NCBI RefSeq assembly: GCF_004378855.1
Contig: NZ_RYYL01000001.1
Span: 62,001 to 126,000 of the forward strand
Length of the DNA stretch: 64,000 nucleotides
Source: Campylobacter sp. US33a
GTDB taxonomy: Bacteria; Campylobacterota; Campylobacteria; Campylobacterales; Campylobacteraceae
Reading direction: 5' to 3'
Shown here: in pieces, positions 49,233 to 57,246 of the stretch
Numbering within the stretch: position 1 is the first letter of the stretch
How the letters are laid out: every line of letters starts with the position of its first letter
Notes under the pieces: model-generated
What the model was told of the DNA's origin: nothing
Database searches by the model: none
Seen by the model: the letters and a program-made list of their open reading frames with translations, nothing else
Translations under genes and position numbers: made by a program

Positions 49233-51171
49233 TACAAATAACAACAATAAAAACAATACCCCAAAAAACAATCCAAATAATTTTTTCAATAAAAATCCTA
49301 TTTTGATTTTTGCGATTTTTGGGATTATTATGGTGATACTTTTTAAGAGTTTTTCAGATGGCGATGGTGGTTTAAGCAGTGCAATGAATGGAACTGAAAC
49401 GAGTAAAAATATCGCTTATTCTGAATTTAAAAAATTGGTTGAAAGTGGTCAGATCAATCAAGTTAGCATAGGGCAAACTACAATTAAAGCGGTTTCAAAT
49501 TCTCTTAATACAATTTATATTGCTAAAAAAGTTAATGATCCAGAACTTGTGGCTTTGCTCGATAGCAAAAACATTGCTTATGGAGCATATTCTGAGACAA
49601 ATTGGTTAAGTGATATTTTCTTTTCTTGGGTTTTACCCGTATTTATTTTCTTTGGAATTTGGATGTTTTTGGCAAGTCGTATGCAAAAAAATATGGGAAG
49701 TTCTATACTGGGTATAGGAAGTTCAAAAAAGCTTGTCAATTCAGAAAAGCCAAAGGTTAAATTCAATGATGTAGCAGGTGTGGAAGAGGCTAAAGAAGAA
49801 GTGAAAGAAATTGTGGATTTTCTTAAATTTCCTGAGAGATATATCAAACTTGGTGCTAAAATTCCAAAAGGGCTTTTGCTTGTAGGACCTCCAGGCACAG
49901 GTAAAACTTTGCTTGCAAAAGCAGTTGCTGGTGAAGCTGATGTACCATTTTTTAGTGTTTCAGGCTCATCTTTTATAGAAATGTTTGTGGGCGTGGGTGC
50001 ATCTCGTGTGAGGGATTTGTTTGAAAATGCAAAAAAAGAAGCACCGGCTATTGTTTTCATTGATGAAATTGATGCTATCGGTAAGAGTCGTGCGGCAAGT
50101 GGTATGATGGGCGGAAATGACGAAAGAGAGCAAACCCTAAATCAGCTTTTAGCCGAAATGGATGGTTTTGGTACTGAGAGTTCTCCAGTGATTGTTTTAG
50201 CAGCTACAAACCGCCCAGAGGTTTTAGATGCTGCGCTTTTAAGACCAGGAAGATTTGATAGACAAGTTTTAGTGGATAAGCCTGATTTTAAAGGCAGATG
50301 TGAAATTTTAAAAGTGCATATGAAAGATGTTAAAATTTCTCCAAATGTTAAGGTTGAAGATATTGCAAGACTTACAGCCGGACTTGCAGGGGCTGACTTG
50401 GCTAATATCATTAATGAAGCAGCGCTTTTGGCGGGCAGGGATTCTAAAAAATATGTAGAGCAAAATGATCTTGTAGAAGCGGTTGAAAGAGCTATAGCTG
50501 GGCTTGAGAAAAAATCGCGCCGTATTAATGATAAAGAGAAAAAAATCGTGACTTATCATGAGTGCGGTCATGCATTAATTGCTGAAACAACAAAGGGTGC
50601 AAAACGCGTAAGTAAAGTTTCTGTGATCCCTCGCGGACTTGCAGCGCTTGGCTATACTTTAAATACCCCTGAAGAAAATAAATTTTTAATGCAAAAACAT
50701 GAGTTGATCGCTGAAGTTGATGTGCTTTTGGGTGGTCGTGCTGCAGAAGAGGTTTTTATCGGTGAAATTTCAACTGGCGCAAGTAATGATCTTGAAAGAG
50801 CTACAGATATCATTAAAGCAATGATTTCTATGTATGGAATGAGTGAGATCGCTGGACTTATGGTTCTTGAAAAACAAAGAAATACATTTTTAAGTGGTGG
50901 GCAAACTATAAAAGATTATTCTGAAAAAATGGCAGAGTCTTTAGATGACTATGTTAAAAAAACTTTAGATGAGCGCTATAAAGATGTTAAAGAAACGCTT
51001 AGCACTTATAAAGGTGCGATTGAAACTATGGTTAGCGCACTTTATGAAGAAGAAACCATAGAAGGCACAAAAGTAAGAGAGATTATCAAAGAATACGAAG
51101 TGCAAAATAATCTTCCGAGCCGTTTGCAAATTATTGGCGAAGAAAATAAAGAAGAAAACAAAGAAAAATGA
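49225..51171 (+). CDS. ftsH: ATP-dependent zinc metalloprotease FtsH
   Basis: A 648-residue membrane AAA+ protease that degrades misassembled membrane proteins and selected soluble ones. It has an Asn-rich N-terminus (over half Asn in residues 2-22), membrane segments near 26-43 and 134-152, Walker [13 protein letters not shown] near 215, Walker [12 protein letters not shown], second region of homology [19 protein letters not shown] and the zinc site YHECGHALI near 447. It overlaps prmA and the next gene. Confidence 0.96.
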   Translation: MNNTNNNNKNNTPKNNPNNFFNKNPILIFAIFGIIMVILFKSFSDGDGGLSSAMNGTETSKNIAYSEFKKLVESGQINQVSIGQTTIKAVSNSLNTIYIAKKVNDPELVALLDSKNIAYGAYSETNWLSDIFFSWVLPVFIFFGIWMFLASRMQKNMGSSILGIGSSKKLVNSEKPKVKFNDVAGVEEAKEEVKEIVDFLKFPERYIKLGAKIPKGLLLVGPPGTGKTLLAKAVAGEADVPFFSVSGSSFIEMFVGVGASRVRDLFENAKKEAPAIVFIDEIDAIGKSRAASGMMGGNDEREQTLNQLLAEMDGFGTESSPVIVLAATNRPEVLDAALLRPGRFDRQVLVDKPDFKGRCEILKVHMKDVKISPNVKVEDIARLTAGLAGADLANIINEAALLAGRDSKKYVEQNDLVEAVERAIAGLEKKSRRINDKEKKIVTYHECGHALIAETTKGAKRVSKVSVIPRGLAALGYTLNTPEENKFLMQKHELIAEVDVLLGGRAAEEVFIGEISTGASNDLERATDIIKAMISMYGMSEIAGLMVLEKQRNTFLSGGQTIKDYSEKMAESLDDYVKKTLDERYKDVKETLSTYKGAIETMVSALYEEETIEGTKVREIIKEYEVQNNLPSRLQIIGEENKEENKEK

Positions 51172-51785
51172 AAAATATGATTTTGGCAAGAGCAGGATAT
51201 TTTAGTGTTATTGCTGTTTTTTTATTGTTTTTGCTGGTGCTGATTTTTTGGACTTTTTCATGGTTTTTGTTTTTATTGACTTTGTTTTTGATTTTTTTGT
51301 ATAGAAATCCTTTGCGCGATAGATTTTGCATGGATAAAAAGGCTATATTATCACCAATTGATGGGCGCGTTGTCTATATAGGCAATGCTTATGATGAGAA
51401 TTTGGGCGAGTGTGTAAGCCTTGTGATAAAAAATGCTTTTTATAATGTAGGGAGCATAAGATCTTGCGCAAAAGCAGAAATTCAAAATGTTAAGGTAAAT
51501 CATGGTTTGTTTTTGTGTTCAGAAATTAAGTCTTCATCTTATTTGAATGAGAATATAAGACTTAATTTAAGCGTGTTGGATAAAGAAATGGCTATGATTA
51601 TTTACGCGGGCTCTTTGGATAGAAAATTAAAATTGTATGATTTTTCTAAAGAGCTTGAAGCTTGCAATGAGCTTAGTTTTACTCACAATGGTAAAGTTTG
51701 TCTTTTATTGCCAAAAGATACAAGGATTTTAGCAGGACTTGGCGATGAGATTAAAGCTTGTTCTTTGCTTGGATATTTTTCATAA
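51168..51785 (+). CDS. Phosphatidylserine decarboxylase-related protein
   Basis: A 205-residue protein with an N-terminal membrane hairpin (about 10-45) and Psd-like segments YRNPLRDRF and ILSPIDGRVVYIG near 59-71. True Psd enzymes self-cleave at a Gly-Ser in a terminal LGST or FGS motif to form the pyruvoyl group. Here the protein ends AGLGDEIKACSLLGYFS, where that motif would begin, so it is probably not a decarboxylase. It overlaps ftsH by 4 bases and sits just before pssA; a gene in this place is also known in Helicobacter. Confidence 0.65.
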   Translation: MKNMILARAGYFSVIAVFLLFLLVLIFWTFSWFLFLLTLFLIFLYRNPLRDRFCMDKKAILSPIDGRVVYIGNAYDENLGECVSLVIKNAFYNVGSIRSCAKAEIQNVKVNHGLFLCSEIKSSSYLNENIRLNLSVLDKEMAMIIYAGSLDRKLKLYDFSKELEACNELSFTHNGKVCLLLPKDTRILAGLGDEIKACSLLGYFS

Positions 51786-51796
51786 AAGAAAGTGTG

Positions 51797-52534
51797 ATGG
51801 ATACTAAATTTAATTTCGCGTATATTTTGCCTAATCTTTTCACTGCTATTTCAGCTTTTTTAGGTGTGATTTCCATATTAGCTTCGGTGCAGGGTAAATA
51901 CGGCGCGGCTTTATTTTATATTATTTTTTCTTTGATTTGCGATGGACTTGATGGACGCGTGGCAAGACTTACAAACACCACTTCTAAATTTGGAGTAGAA
52001 TTTGATTCTTTAGCAGATTTGGTAGCTTTTGGAGTGGCTCCTGCTGTGCTTTTTTATATGGCAATAGGTTCTGAATTTGGAAGACTTGGTTCTTTAATCA
52101 CAGCTTTTTTTGTTGTTTTTGGTGCAATCCGTTTAGCGAGGTTTAATGTCACTACAGGCACTTATGAGCCTTCTGTTTTCATAGGTCTCCCTATACCTAC
52201 AGCGGCTGTGGTAAGTGCTATTTGGACTTTTTCTTTTTTAAGTTATGATTTTTTAAAACCTTATGGGGTCTTTTTTCTTATTTTACAAGCCATTTTAGCT
52301 CTTTTGATGGTAAGTAATATCCGCTATCCTAGTTTTAAAAAGGTTGATTTTGGTCGAGCGAATGTTTTAAGGGTTTTGGTGATACTTATGGTTTTTTGTT
52401 CTTTTTTATACCTTTATCCTTTGGAAAGTGTGGCTGTTATCGCTACAAGTTATGTATTTTATGGCATTTTAAGAGCAGTTTATACCATGTGTAGTGTGAT
52501 TTTAAAAAAGACAAATAAAACTTTAAAAAAATAA
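51797..52534 (+). CDS. pssA: CDP-diacylglycerol--serine O-phosphatidyltransferase
   Basis: A 245-residue membrane CDP-alcohol phosphatidyltransferase making phosphatidylserine. The motif is seen as DGLDGRVARLTNTTSKFGVEFDSLADL near 52-78, with its DG, AR, G, D and D residues in place (only part quoted in the title sense). About six membrane segments follow. ATG 51797 begins MDTKFNFAYILPN, the family start; the longer frame to 51758 lies inside the previous gene. Phosphatidylserine is the precursor of phosphatidylethanolamine. Confidence 0.9.
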   Translation: MDTKFNFAYILPNLFTAISAFLGVISILASVQGKYGAALFYIIFSLICDGLDGRVARLTNTTSKFGVEFDSLADLVAFGVAPAVLFYMAIGSEFGRLGSLITAFFVVFGAIRLARFNVTTGTYEPSVFIGLPIPTAAVVSAIWTFSFLSYDFLKPYGVFFLILQAILALLMVSNIRYPSFKKVDFGRANVLRVLVILMVFCSFLYLYPLESVAVIATSYVFYGILRAVYTMCSVILKKTNKTLKK

Positions 52535-52637
52535 ACTTTAATATTCTTTTTTGGATTTAATAGATTTTTGTTTTTGATGGGTAAAGACGCCTATATATTT
52601 TTGTAATTTTTGGTGTTTTATTTATGCATTGCATAAG

Positions 52638-52662
52638 ATAAATTTAAAAAAATTAAATTTAT
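52638..52662 (+). terminator. Possible weak terminator after pssA
   Basis: ATAAATTTAA and TTAAATTTAT are exact reverse complements around five A bases, followed by GTTTTTGTATATTTTT. The stem is only A/T and lies 104 bases after pssA, so its strength is doubtful. Confidence 0.3.
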
Positions 52663-52820
52663 GTTTTTGTATATTTTTAAATACTATTTGCTTTGTGTGT
52701 TGATGAATTGAGTATGCACTCAATAGCCAAAGGAATTTAACTTCATATAACACAAAAGCAAGATAAAAAGATTTTTACTCGGTTTTAATAGTTAAAACAG
52801 TGAAATTGTAAATTTTTAGC

Positions 52821-53070
52821 CATAATTTCTTTATCGCAAAGTTAGATGAGTTAAAAGAAAAATTAGCAGAATTAAGGTGATGGCAAAATTATTTCATCAC
52901 AATCTTTATTGCTCTATTTGCATTTATTGCAATGCAATATCAAAAAAACAGAAATTTATTTAATTATTGCTAGTGCTATAGGTATCATCGTTATGATGAT
53001 TTTAATTTTAATCTTGCATATTAAGATTAAAAAAACAATACAAGAAATAGAAAAAACTAAAAAGGAGTAA
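52821..53070 (+). pseudogene. Broken gene for a small two-segment membrane protein
   Basis: Translation gives NFFIAKLDELKEKLAELR, a TGA stop at 52878-52880 directly before a Trp codon, then WQNYFITIFIALFAFIAMQ. The frame shifts in a run of seven A bases at 52942-52948 and continues as TEIYLIIASAIGIIVMMILI and a basic tail to a stop at 53068-53070. Joined, this is a short coiled-coil segment plus two membrane helices, similar to small hypothetical proteins I recall in Campylobacter accessory regions. The stop and shift show decay. Confidence 0.55.
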
Positions 53071-53071
53071 A

Positions 53072-53158
53072 ATGGGAATTTTTGTTGTTAGTCTTCTTCT
53101 ATTGGGTATTATAAGTATGGCTATTTGTGGAATTATTGTTATAAATAGCTACAAGTGA
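53072..53158 (+). CDS. 28-residue hydrophobic open frame
   Basis: It starts 1 base after the broken membrane-protein gene with AAAGGAG in front. The product is one membrane segment, MGIFVVSLLLLGIISMAICG, ending INSYK. Its TGA stop may be a recent change, since an open frame continues beyond it, so it could be a remnant rather than a working small gene. Confidence 0.35.
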   Translation: MGIFVVSLLLLGIISMAICGIIVINSYK

Positions 53159-53281
53159 ATTAATAGAGAAAGTTTTAATGGAATATAGCAATAGTTTTGG
53201 TTTTTTATCGGTATTTAAGTATTTTATTCATAGGCATTAAAACTACACTAGAATACTAAAATACAACAAAAAGGTAGAAAA

Positions 53282-53520
53282 ATGGCAAATGCAATTATGC
53301 TTCAAGCCCAAAATGGCTTCACTTTAACAAATGAGATGATTAATTCTTTAAAACAACTCTTTGGCGAAAAAATCAATGTGGTAGAACCTGACAATAACGA
53401 TTAAAACCTTGCAAAGCAATTTAAGTCAAGTGGATACTATTAGATTGAAAAATATAGTTAATAAGCTTGAAAATAAAGAATTGAAATTTTACTCCAAAAC
53501 CGAATTTACGAACAATTAAA
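53282..53520 (+). pseudogene. Broken antitoxin-like gene
   Basis: A 40-codon frame (MANAIMLQAQNGFTLTNEMI to VVEPDNND, 53282-53404) is followed, in another frame, by LQSNLSQVDTIRLKNIVNKL and related sequence to about 53520. AAAAAGG precedes the ATG. Its place just before a RelE/ParE-like remnant suggests the antitoxin partner. The family match is by context only. Confidence 0.4.
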
Positions 53521-53535
53521 ACAAAAAGGCCATTA

Positions 53536-53690
53536 GTGGTAATTCATTATTCTGATGAGTTTTTAAATGATTTAAAAAACATTGCAGATTAATCTTCTTA
53601 GATAGCAAAGATAGAGCCTTGATTTTTATACAATAGGTAAAAGCTGAAATTCAAAAAATACCACAATGCCTTATAGATATCACAAATAAA
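53536..53690 (+). pseudogene. Broken RelE/ParE-family toxin gene
   Basis: Pieces in shifting frames read VVIHYSDEFLNDLKNIAD, then LDSKDRALIFIQ, then VKAEIQKIPQC and, after a further shift, YRYHK. This order matches the start, middle helix and conserved IPxxPYxYRK region of RelE/ParE toxins. Several stops and shifts show that it is inactive. It runs up to the end of the convergent DUF455 gene. Confidence 0.5.
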
Positions 53691-53694
53691 GCTA

Positions 53695-54495
53695 TTAATA
53701 AAAATCAATCTTTTGAAGTGCTTTAATTTCTTCTTGGCTAAATCCAGCCTTTAATCTCGCTTCTTCATTGATGCTTTTACCTACAAGTGAGAATTGTTTG
53801 AATTTTTTGCATAAGTCGATAAATTGTTCATCGTCTTTTTTGGAAAAATTCCACCAAAAATCCCCTTTGCTCACATGTTTTATTTCATCATTTAAGATAA
53901 TGTCTAGCACTTCTTTAAGATAGCTTTTTATAGGATGATTATTGCTTTGTAATTTTTTTTGTACAAAGGGATTAGCATCAAGTCCCTTAGCTTCTAAGCC
54001 ACGATGAACCACTCCCATTCTTAAACTTAAAGAATCTTTTGTTGCTTTTAGGGCGAGTTCAAGATTATCGTGAGCAGCAAAATCTCCATATTTATAGCCA
54101 AGATCTTCTAAAGCTTTTTGTAAAAGCATAAAATGCTTGATTTCTTCATTTGTCACCTCAAGCCAATCTGTATAAAATTTTAATGGCAAATTTGTAAATC
54201 TATAACTTGCGTCAAGTGCTAAATTTATCGCACTAAATTCTATATGTGCAATAGAATGCAAGGTTTTTGCTAGTGCTTGAGTCGAGTTTGTAAATTTAGG
54301 TCTTCGTATCCTTGTGGGATGGACTAAGATTAAATCTTTTCTTGAATTATCTTTTAATATAGCTTTAAATTCGTGATTGAAAATTAAATTATTTTGTTTA
54401 AAATTTTCATAAAAATCGTTAAATTTATAGACTTTAGTTTGGAAATCTTGCTCGTAAAGTATATTTTCTAAAGTACTAAAAAATTCTTTTTTCAT
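53695..54495 (-). CDS. DUF455 ferritin-like protein (Cj1113-like)
   Basis: A 266-residue protein of the DUF455 family, a four-helix ferritin-like fold related to di-iron MiaE proteins. Likely metal ligands are in HSIAHIEFSAINLALDA near 86-102, TNEEIKHFMLLQKAL near 135-149, VVHRGLEAKGLDA near 182 and DEIKHVSKGDFWW near 217-229, giving the repeated E...EXXH pattern. Substrate is unknown. A TATAAT on the minus strand at 54530-54525 may be its -10. Confidence 0.75.
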   Translation of the reverse strand: MKKEFFSTLENILYEQDFQTKVYKFNDFYENFKQNNLIFNHEFKAILKDNSRKDLILVHPTRIRRPKFTNSTQALAKTLHSIAHIEFSAINLALDASYRFTNLPLKFYTDWLEVTNEEIKHFMLLQKALEDLGYKYGDFAAHDNLELALKATKDSLSLRMGVVHRGLEAKGLDANPFVQKKLQSNNHPIKSYLKEVLDIILNDEIKHVSKGDFWWNFSKKDDEQFIDLCKKFKQFSLVGKSINEEARLKAGFSQEEIKALQKIDFY

Positions 54496-54572
54496 AACTT
54501 TTCTTTGAATGGATTTTAGATAAAATTATATTATTTTTCGTTAAAACTTGACTGATATTTTTATTTTTTAGT

Positions 54573-54578
54573 TATAAT
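54573..54578 (+). promoter_or_regulatory. -10 element of the marC-family gene
   Basis: TTTTTTAGTTATAATTTTC has a perfect TATAAT 19 bases before the start, and the message would have a very short leader containing AAAGG. Confidence 0.5.
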
Positions 54579-54597
54579 TTTCATTTAAAGGTTTTTT

Positions 54598-55233
54598 ATG
54601 TTTTATTTAGAAACTCAATTAGAAGCGATTATGCTTTGGTCTATCACTTTACTTGCGGTTTTAAATCCTTTTGGAAATTTAACTCAATTTCTTGCTATGT
54701 GTGAAAACTTACCTACAAATTTGCGTCAGAAGCTTTTTAGAAATATTCTTTACACCGCTTGCATTATTGTTTTGATTTTTCTTATTTCTGGTCCTTATAT
54801 CATGAAGTATATGTTTAGGATAGGACTTGATGATTTAAGGATAGCAGGTGGGCTTATTTTGGTGATTATGGCGATAAAAAATCTTTTATTTCAAGCTTCA
54901 CAGGTAACTAAAACCTTTGATGGTTATCAGAGTTTAAGTGAAAAAGAATTGCTTAAACATTCTATCGTTCCTATGGCTTTTCCTATGCTTGTAGGACCTG
55001 GGACTTTATCAACTGTGATTGTGATATCTGAAGATAGTGGGATGCAAATAGCTATTGGTGCTGTGATTGCGGCTTTTGCTTTTATGTTTATTTTATTTCA
55101 TTTTGCTGCTACGGTTGAAAAAGTTGTAGGGAAATTAATCTTACATGTATTTTCAAGAATTTCGCAAGTTTTTATCGTAGCTATGGGGGTTAAAATGATT
55201 ATTGTGGGGATTATTAATATTTTTGCTAAATAA
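54598..55233 (+). CDS. MarC family integral membrane protein
   Basis: A 211-residue protein with six predicted membrane segments. Family segments are LLAVLNPFGNLTQFLAM near 18-34, GLDDLRIAGGLILVIMAI near 75-92 and PMAFPMLVGPGTLSTVIV near 123-140. MarC proteins are widespread inner-membrane proteins without an agreed transport substrate and, despite the name, are not shown to confer drug resistance. It converges with the TpsB gene through a shared hairpin. Confidence 0.8.
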   Translation: MFYLETQLEAIMLWSITLLAVLNPFGNLTQFLAMCENLPTNLRQKLFRNILYTACIIVLIFLISGPYIMKYMFRIGLDDLRIAGGLILVIMAIKNLLFQASQVTKTFDGYQSLSEKELLKHSIVPMAFPMLVGPGTLSTVIVISEDSGMQIAIGAVIAAFAFMFILFHFAATVEKVVGKLILHVFSRISQVFIVAMGVKMIIVGIINIFAK

Positions 55234-55309
55234 ATTAAAATTCATTATTTTTTAACTGTGTTTTTATTTTAATTTGTAGTAGAGTTAATATAAAAATTAT
55301 GAAATTTGT

Positions 55310-55342
55310 AAAATTTTAAGGTGGAAATCACCTTAAAATTTT
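55310..55342. terminator. Bidirectional terminator between marC and tpsB-type genes
   Basis: AAAATTTTAAGGTG and CACCTTAAAATTTT form a perfect 14-base-pair stem with a five-base loop. The right end abuts the stop of the TpsB gene. It is the most stable hairpin seen in the accessory region. Confidence 0.65.
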
Positions 55343-57103
55343 TTAGAAGTATTTTCCGGCACTAAAATAAATTCTAGCTCTTGGTTTGCCATCTTTTACA
55401 CCCAAGTCTTTATCTTCATAAGTGTGTAAAGCTCTAGCGGCATCAAGTTTGGCATAAAAGCTTCCCGGTTTGATGTATAAAAGCTCAAGTCCAAAAGCAT
55501 CCATAAACAAATCATCTCCATATGCGTGTTTATTAAACCAAGCATAGCCTATATCATAAAATGGAGTGATATAAAAATTTGGTATAGGCGAAGTAAAACG
55601 CAAGCCAAAATTTCCAATGATAGCATTATCTCTATCGGCTTCACCGTTTCTATAAGCTCTTACTCCATAAGGTCCACCTAAAGACATAGTTTCTGAAGAG
55701 TCAAGTTTGGCGCCATTGATAACTTGTTGGTAAGAAATGGTGGCTACATGGGTAAGTAAAGGGTGGAAAAAATAAGAGTTATTGATATTAACATTAAGTT
55801 TTGCAAATTGTCCTAAAAATCTTTGTTGTTGATTTGCATATCTTACATTATCATTGTCACCTATTACAGTTCCGTGAGTGATGATAGCACTATAAGAAAA
55901 ATTATTATTGCTTAAGCCGTTATAAGTTCCTTCTATACCAAATTTATAAGCAAAACTGTGTTTAAAAGTGTCATTTGGCCAAAATCCCCAAATCATCATA
56001 TAGTCTTTTAAATCCCTATAAGCAAAACCACTGGTTAGATATAAAGATGCTGTTGTGGTTAAAAATACAGGATAAGAAACATTAACTGTTAAATCTTTTG
56101 AAGTTCCAGAAATTCCCATATCTTCAAGTTCTCCACCCAAAGCATAACTTCCTTGAGAATAACCTGTGGTAACTTTAAAATTTCCATAAAAAGTTGTATA
56201 GCTGATGCCATAGTTGGTTTGTTGCTCATCGCTTCTTTGCAAGAAAACGCTTCCGCTATCACCTTGTCTTGCGACATTGTTAAAGGTTACATTGATACCT
56301 CCGCGGTATATCCCCGCACCTTGTGAGCCATAGTTATCGCCATAAACCATAGCGCTTACTTTTTGAGTTTGCTCTACATTGATAACAATATCAGTTTCTC
56401 CGTAATTTTCACCCGCTTGAAGTGCAGCTAAAGCTTCTACTCCATACATTTCATTTACTCTATAAACAGAATCTTCTATGGTTTTTATGGTAATGATTTT
56501 ACCTTTTAGTTTTTGATTTAATTTACTTTCTATAGCATAGTCTCTTGTACCGGTTTGATTATTAATAATGTATTTTCCTAAAACTCCTAAAGCGATATTT
56601 ACTTGAATACTGTCTGTTAGCTCTTGTTGTGGAACATAAGCAGTTGCTGATGGATAGCCATTGATTTGAAAAAAGTAGGAAATGATGTTTGAAATATCTT
56701 GAAGATCTTTAATTTCAAACTTTTTTGTTCTAAAGTCTATTAATAATTCTTGGAGTTCTTCTTCGCTTACTTTTAGACTTTCAAAAGTTTCTCCTTCATT
56801 GTCGATATGAAATTTATATTTTGTTATTATTGGTTTTTGATTTTGACTACTGGGAGTTTTGGTTTGATTATTTTCTTGATTTTTAATAGGGGTATTTTTT
56901 GTTTTTAAGGTGTTATTTAAGTTTTTATTTTGTGGGACATTTTTATAAGGAGAATTCTCTATCATATCGCTATATTCGCGGTCGATTGAGTAATCATTTG
57001 CATTTGCAACAAATTTAGAAATATCCATTTCGCTTTGTTCTTGCGATGCTTGCGCAAATAAACAATTGCCGAGCAATATAGGGATAATTAATAGTTTTTT
57101 CAT
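55343..57103 (-). CDS. TpsB-type (FhaC/ShlB/HecB) outer-membrane secretion protein
   Basis: A 586-residue outer-membrane transporter of two-partner secretion type. A signal peptide covers residues 1-19 (cleavage near FAQA/S). An Asn/Lys/Gln-rich linker runs to about 93. POTRA domains follow at about 94-172 and 173-247, then a barrel from about 250 to 586 ending in SAGKYF with terminal Phe. The barrel motif LGGPYGVRAY at 475-484 holds the conserved Arg that reaches into the pore in FhaC. It lies 143 bases after the passenger gene, its probable cargo. Confidence 0.88.
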   Translation of the reverse strand: MKKLLIIPILLGNCLFAQASQEQSEMDISKFVANANDYSIDREYSDMIENSPYKNVPQNKNLNNTLKTKNTPIKNQENNQTKTPSSQNQKPIITKYKFHIDNEGETFESLKVSEEELQELLIDFRTKKFEIKDLQDISNIISYFFQINGYPSATAYVPQQELTDSIQVNIALGVLGKYIINNQTGTRDYAIESKLNQKLKGKIITIKTIEDSVYRVNEMYGVEALAALQAGENYGETDIVINVEQTQKVSAMVYGDNYGSQGAGIYRGGINVTFNNVARQGDSGSVFLQRSDEQQTNYGISYTTFYGNFKVTTGYSQGSYALGGELEDMGISGTSKDLTVNVSYPVFLTTTASLYLTSGFAYRDLKDYMMIWGFWPNDTFKHSFAYKFGIEGTYNGLSNNNFSYSAIITHGTVIGDNDNVRYANQQQRFLGQFAKLNVNINNSYFFHPLLTHVATISYQQVINGAKLDSSETMSLGGPYGVRAYRNGEADRDNAIIGNFGLRFTSPIPNFYITPFYDIGYAWFNKHAYGDDLFMDAFGLELLYIKPGSFYAKLDAARALHTYEDKDLGVKDGKPRARIYFSAGKYF

Positions 57104-57246
57104 TTCTTACAACCTTTTCAAATTAAATTTTAACTAATAAACAACAAAGCTAATATTATATCATATAAAATAAATATTTATTATTTTTTTTAAAATATTT
57201 ATAAAATATTAGAAAAGTTATTTACTTTTCTAATATCTATAATTTT

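Larger units (their letters stand above)
52535..53694. other. 1.16 kb stretch of decayed genes
   Basis: This is the only gap over 300 bases without an intact normal-size gene. It holds a short hairpin after pssA, a broken small-membrane-protein gene, a 28-codon open frame, a broken antitoxin-like gene and a broken RelE/ParE-like toxin gene, all in plus orientation. From 52665 to 52820 I see nothing recognisable. The parts look like remains of a plasmid- or prophage-type accessory module. Confidence 0.6.

Noticed and set aside
49225-49300. AAC-rich run at the start of ftsH as a simple-sequence phase-variation tract
   Set aside because: The Asn codons are mixed AAT and AAC without a uniform repeat unit, so slippage would not be frequent; it is a low-complexity protein end.
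49578-50060. 160-codon open frame on the minus strand inside ftsH
   Set aside because: It mirrors the strongly conserved AAA+ region of ftsH and has no start signals; a shadow of the real gene.
57104-57246. Remains of a barrel domain between the passenger and TpsB genes
   Set aside because: The 143 bases are AT-only filler with stops in all frames and no beta-barrel-like sequence, so a simple split of one autotransporter gene is not supported.
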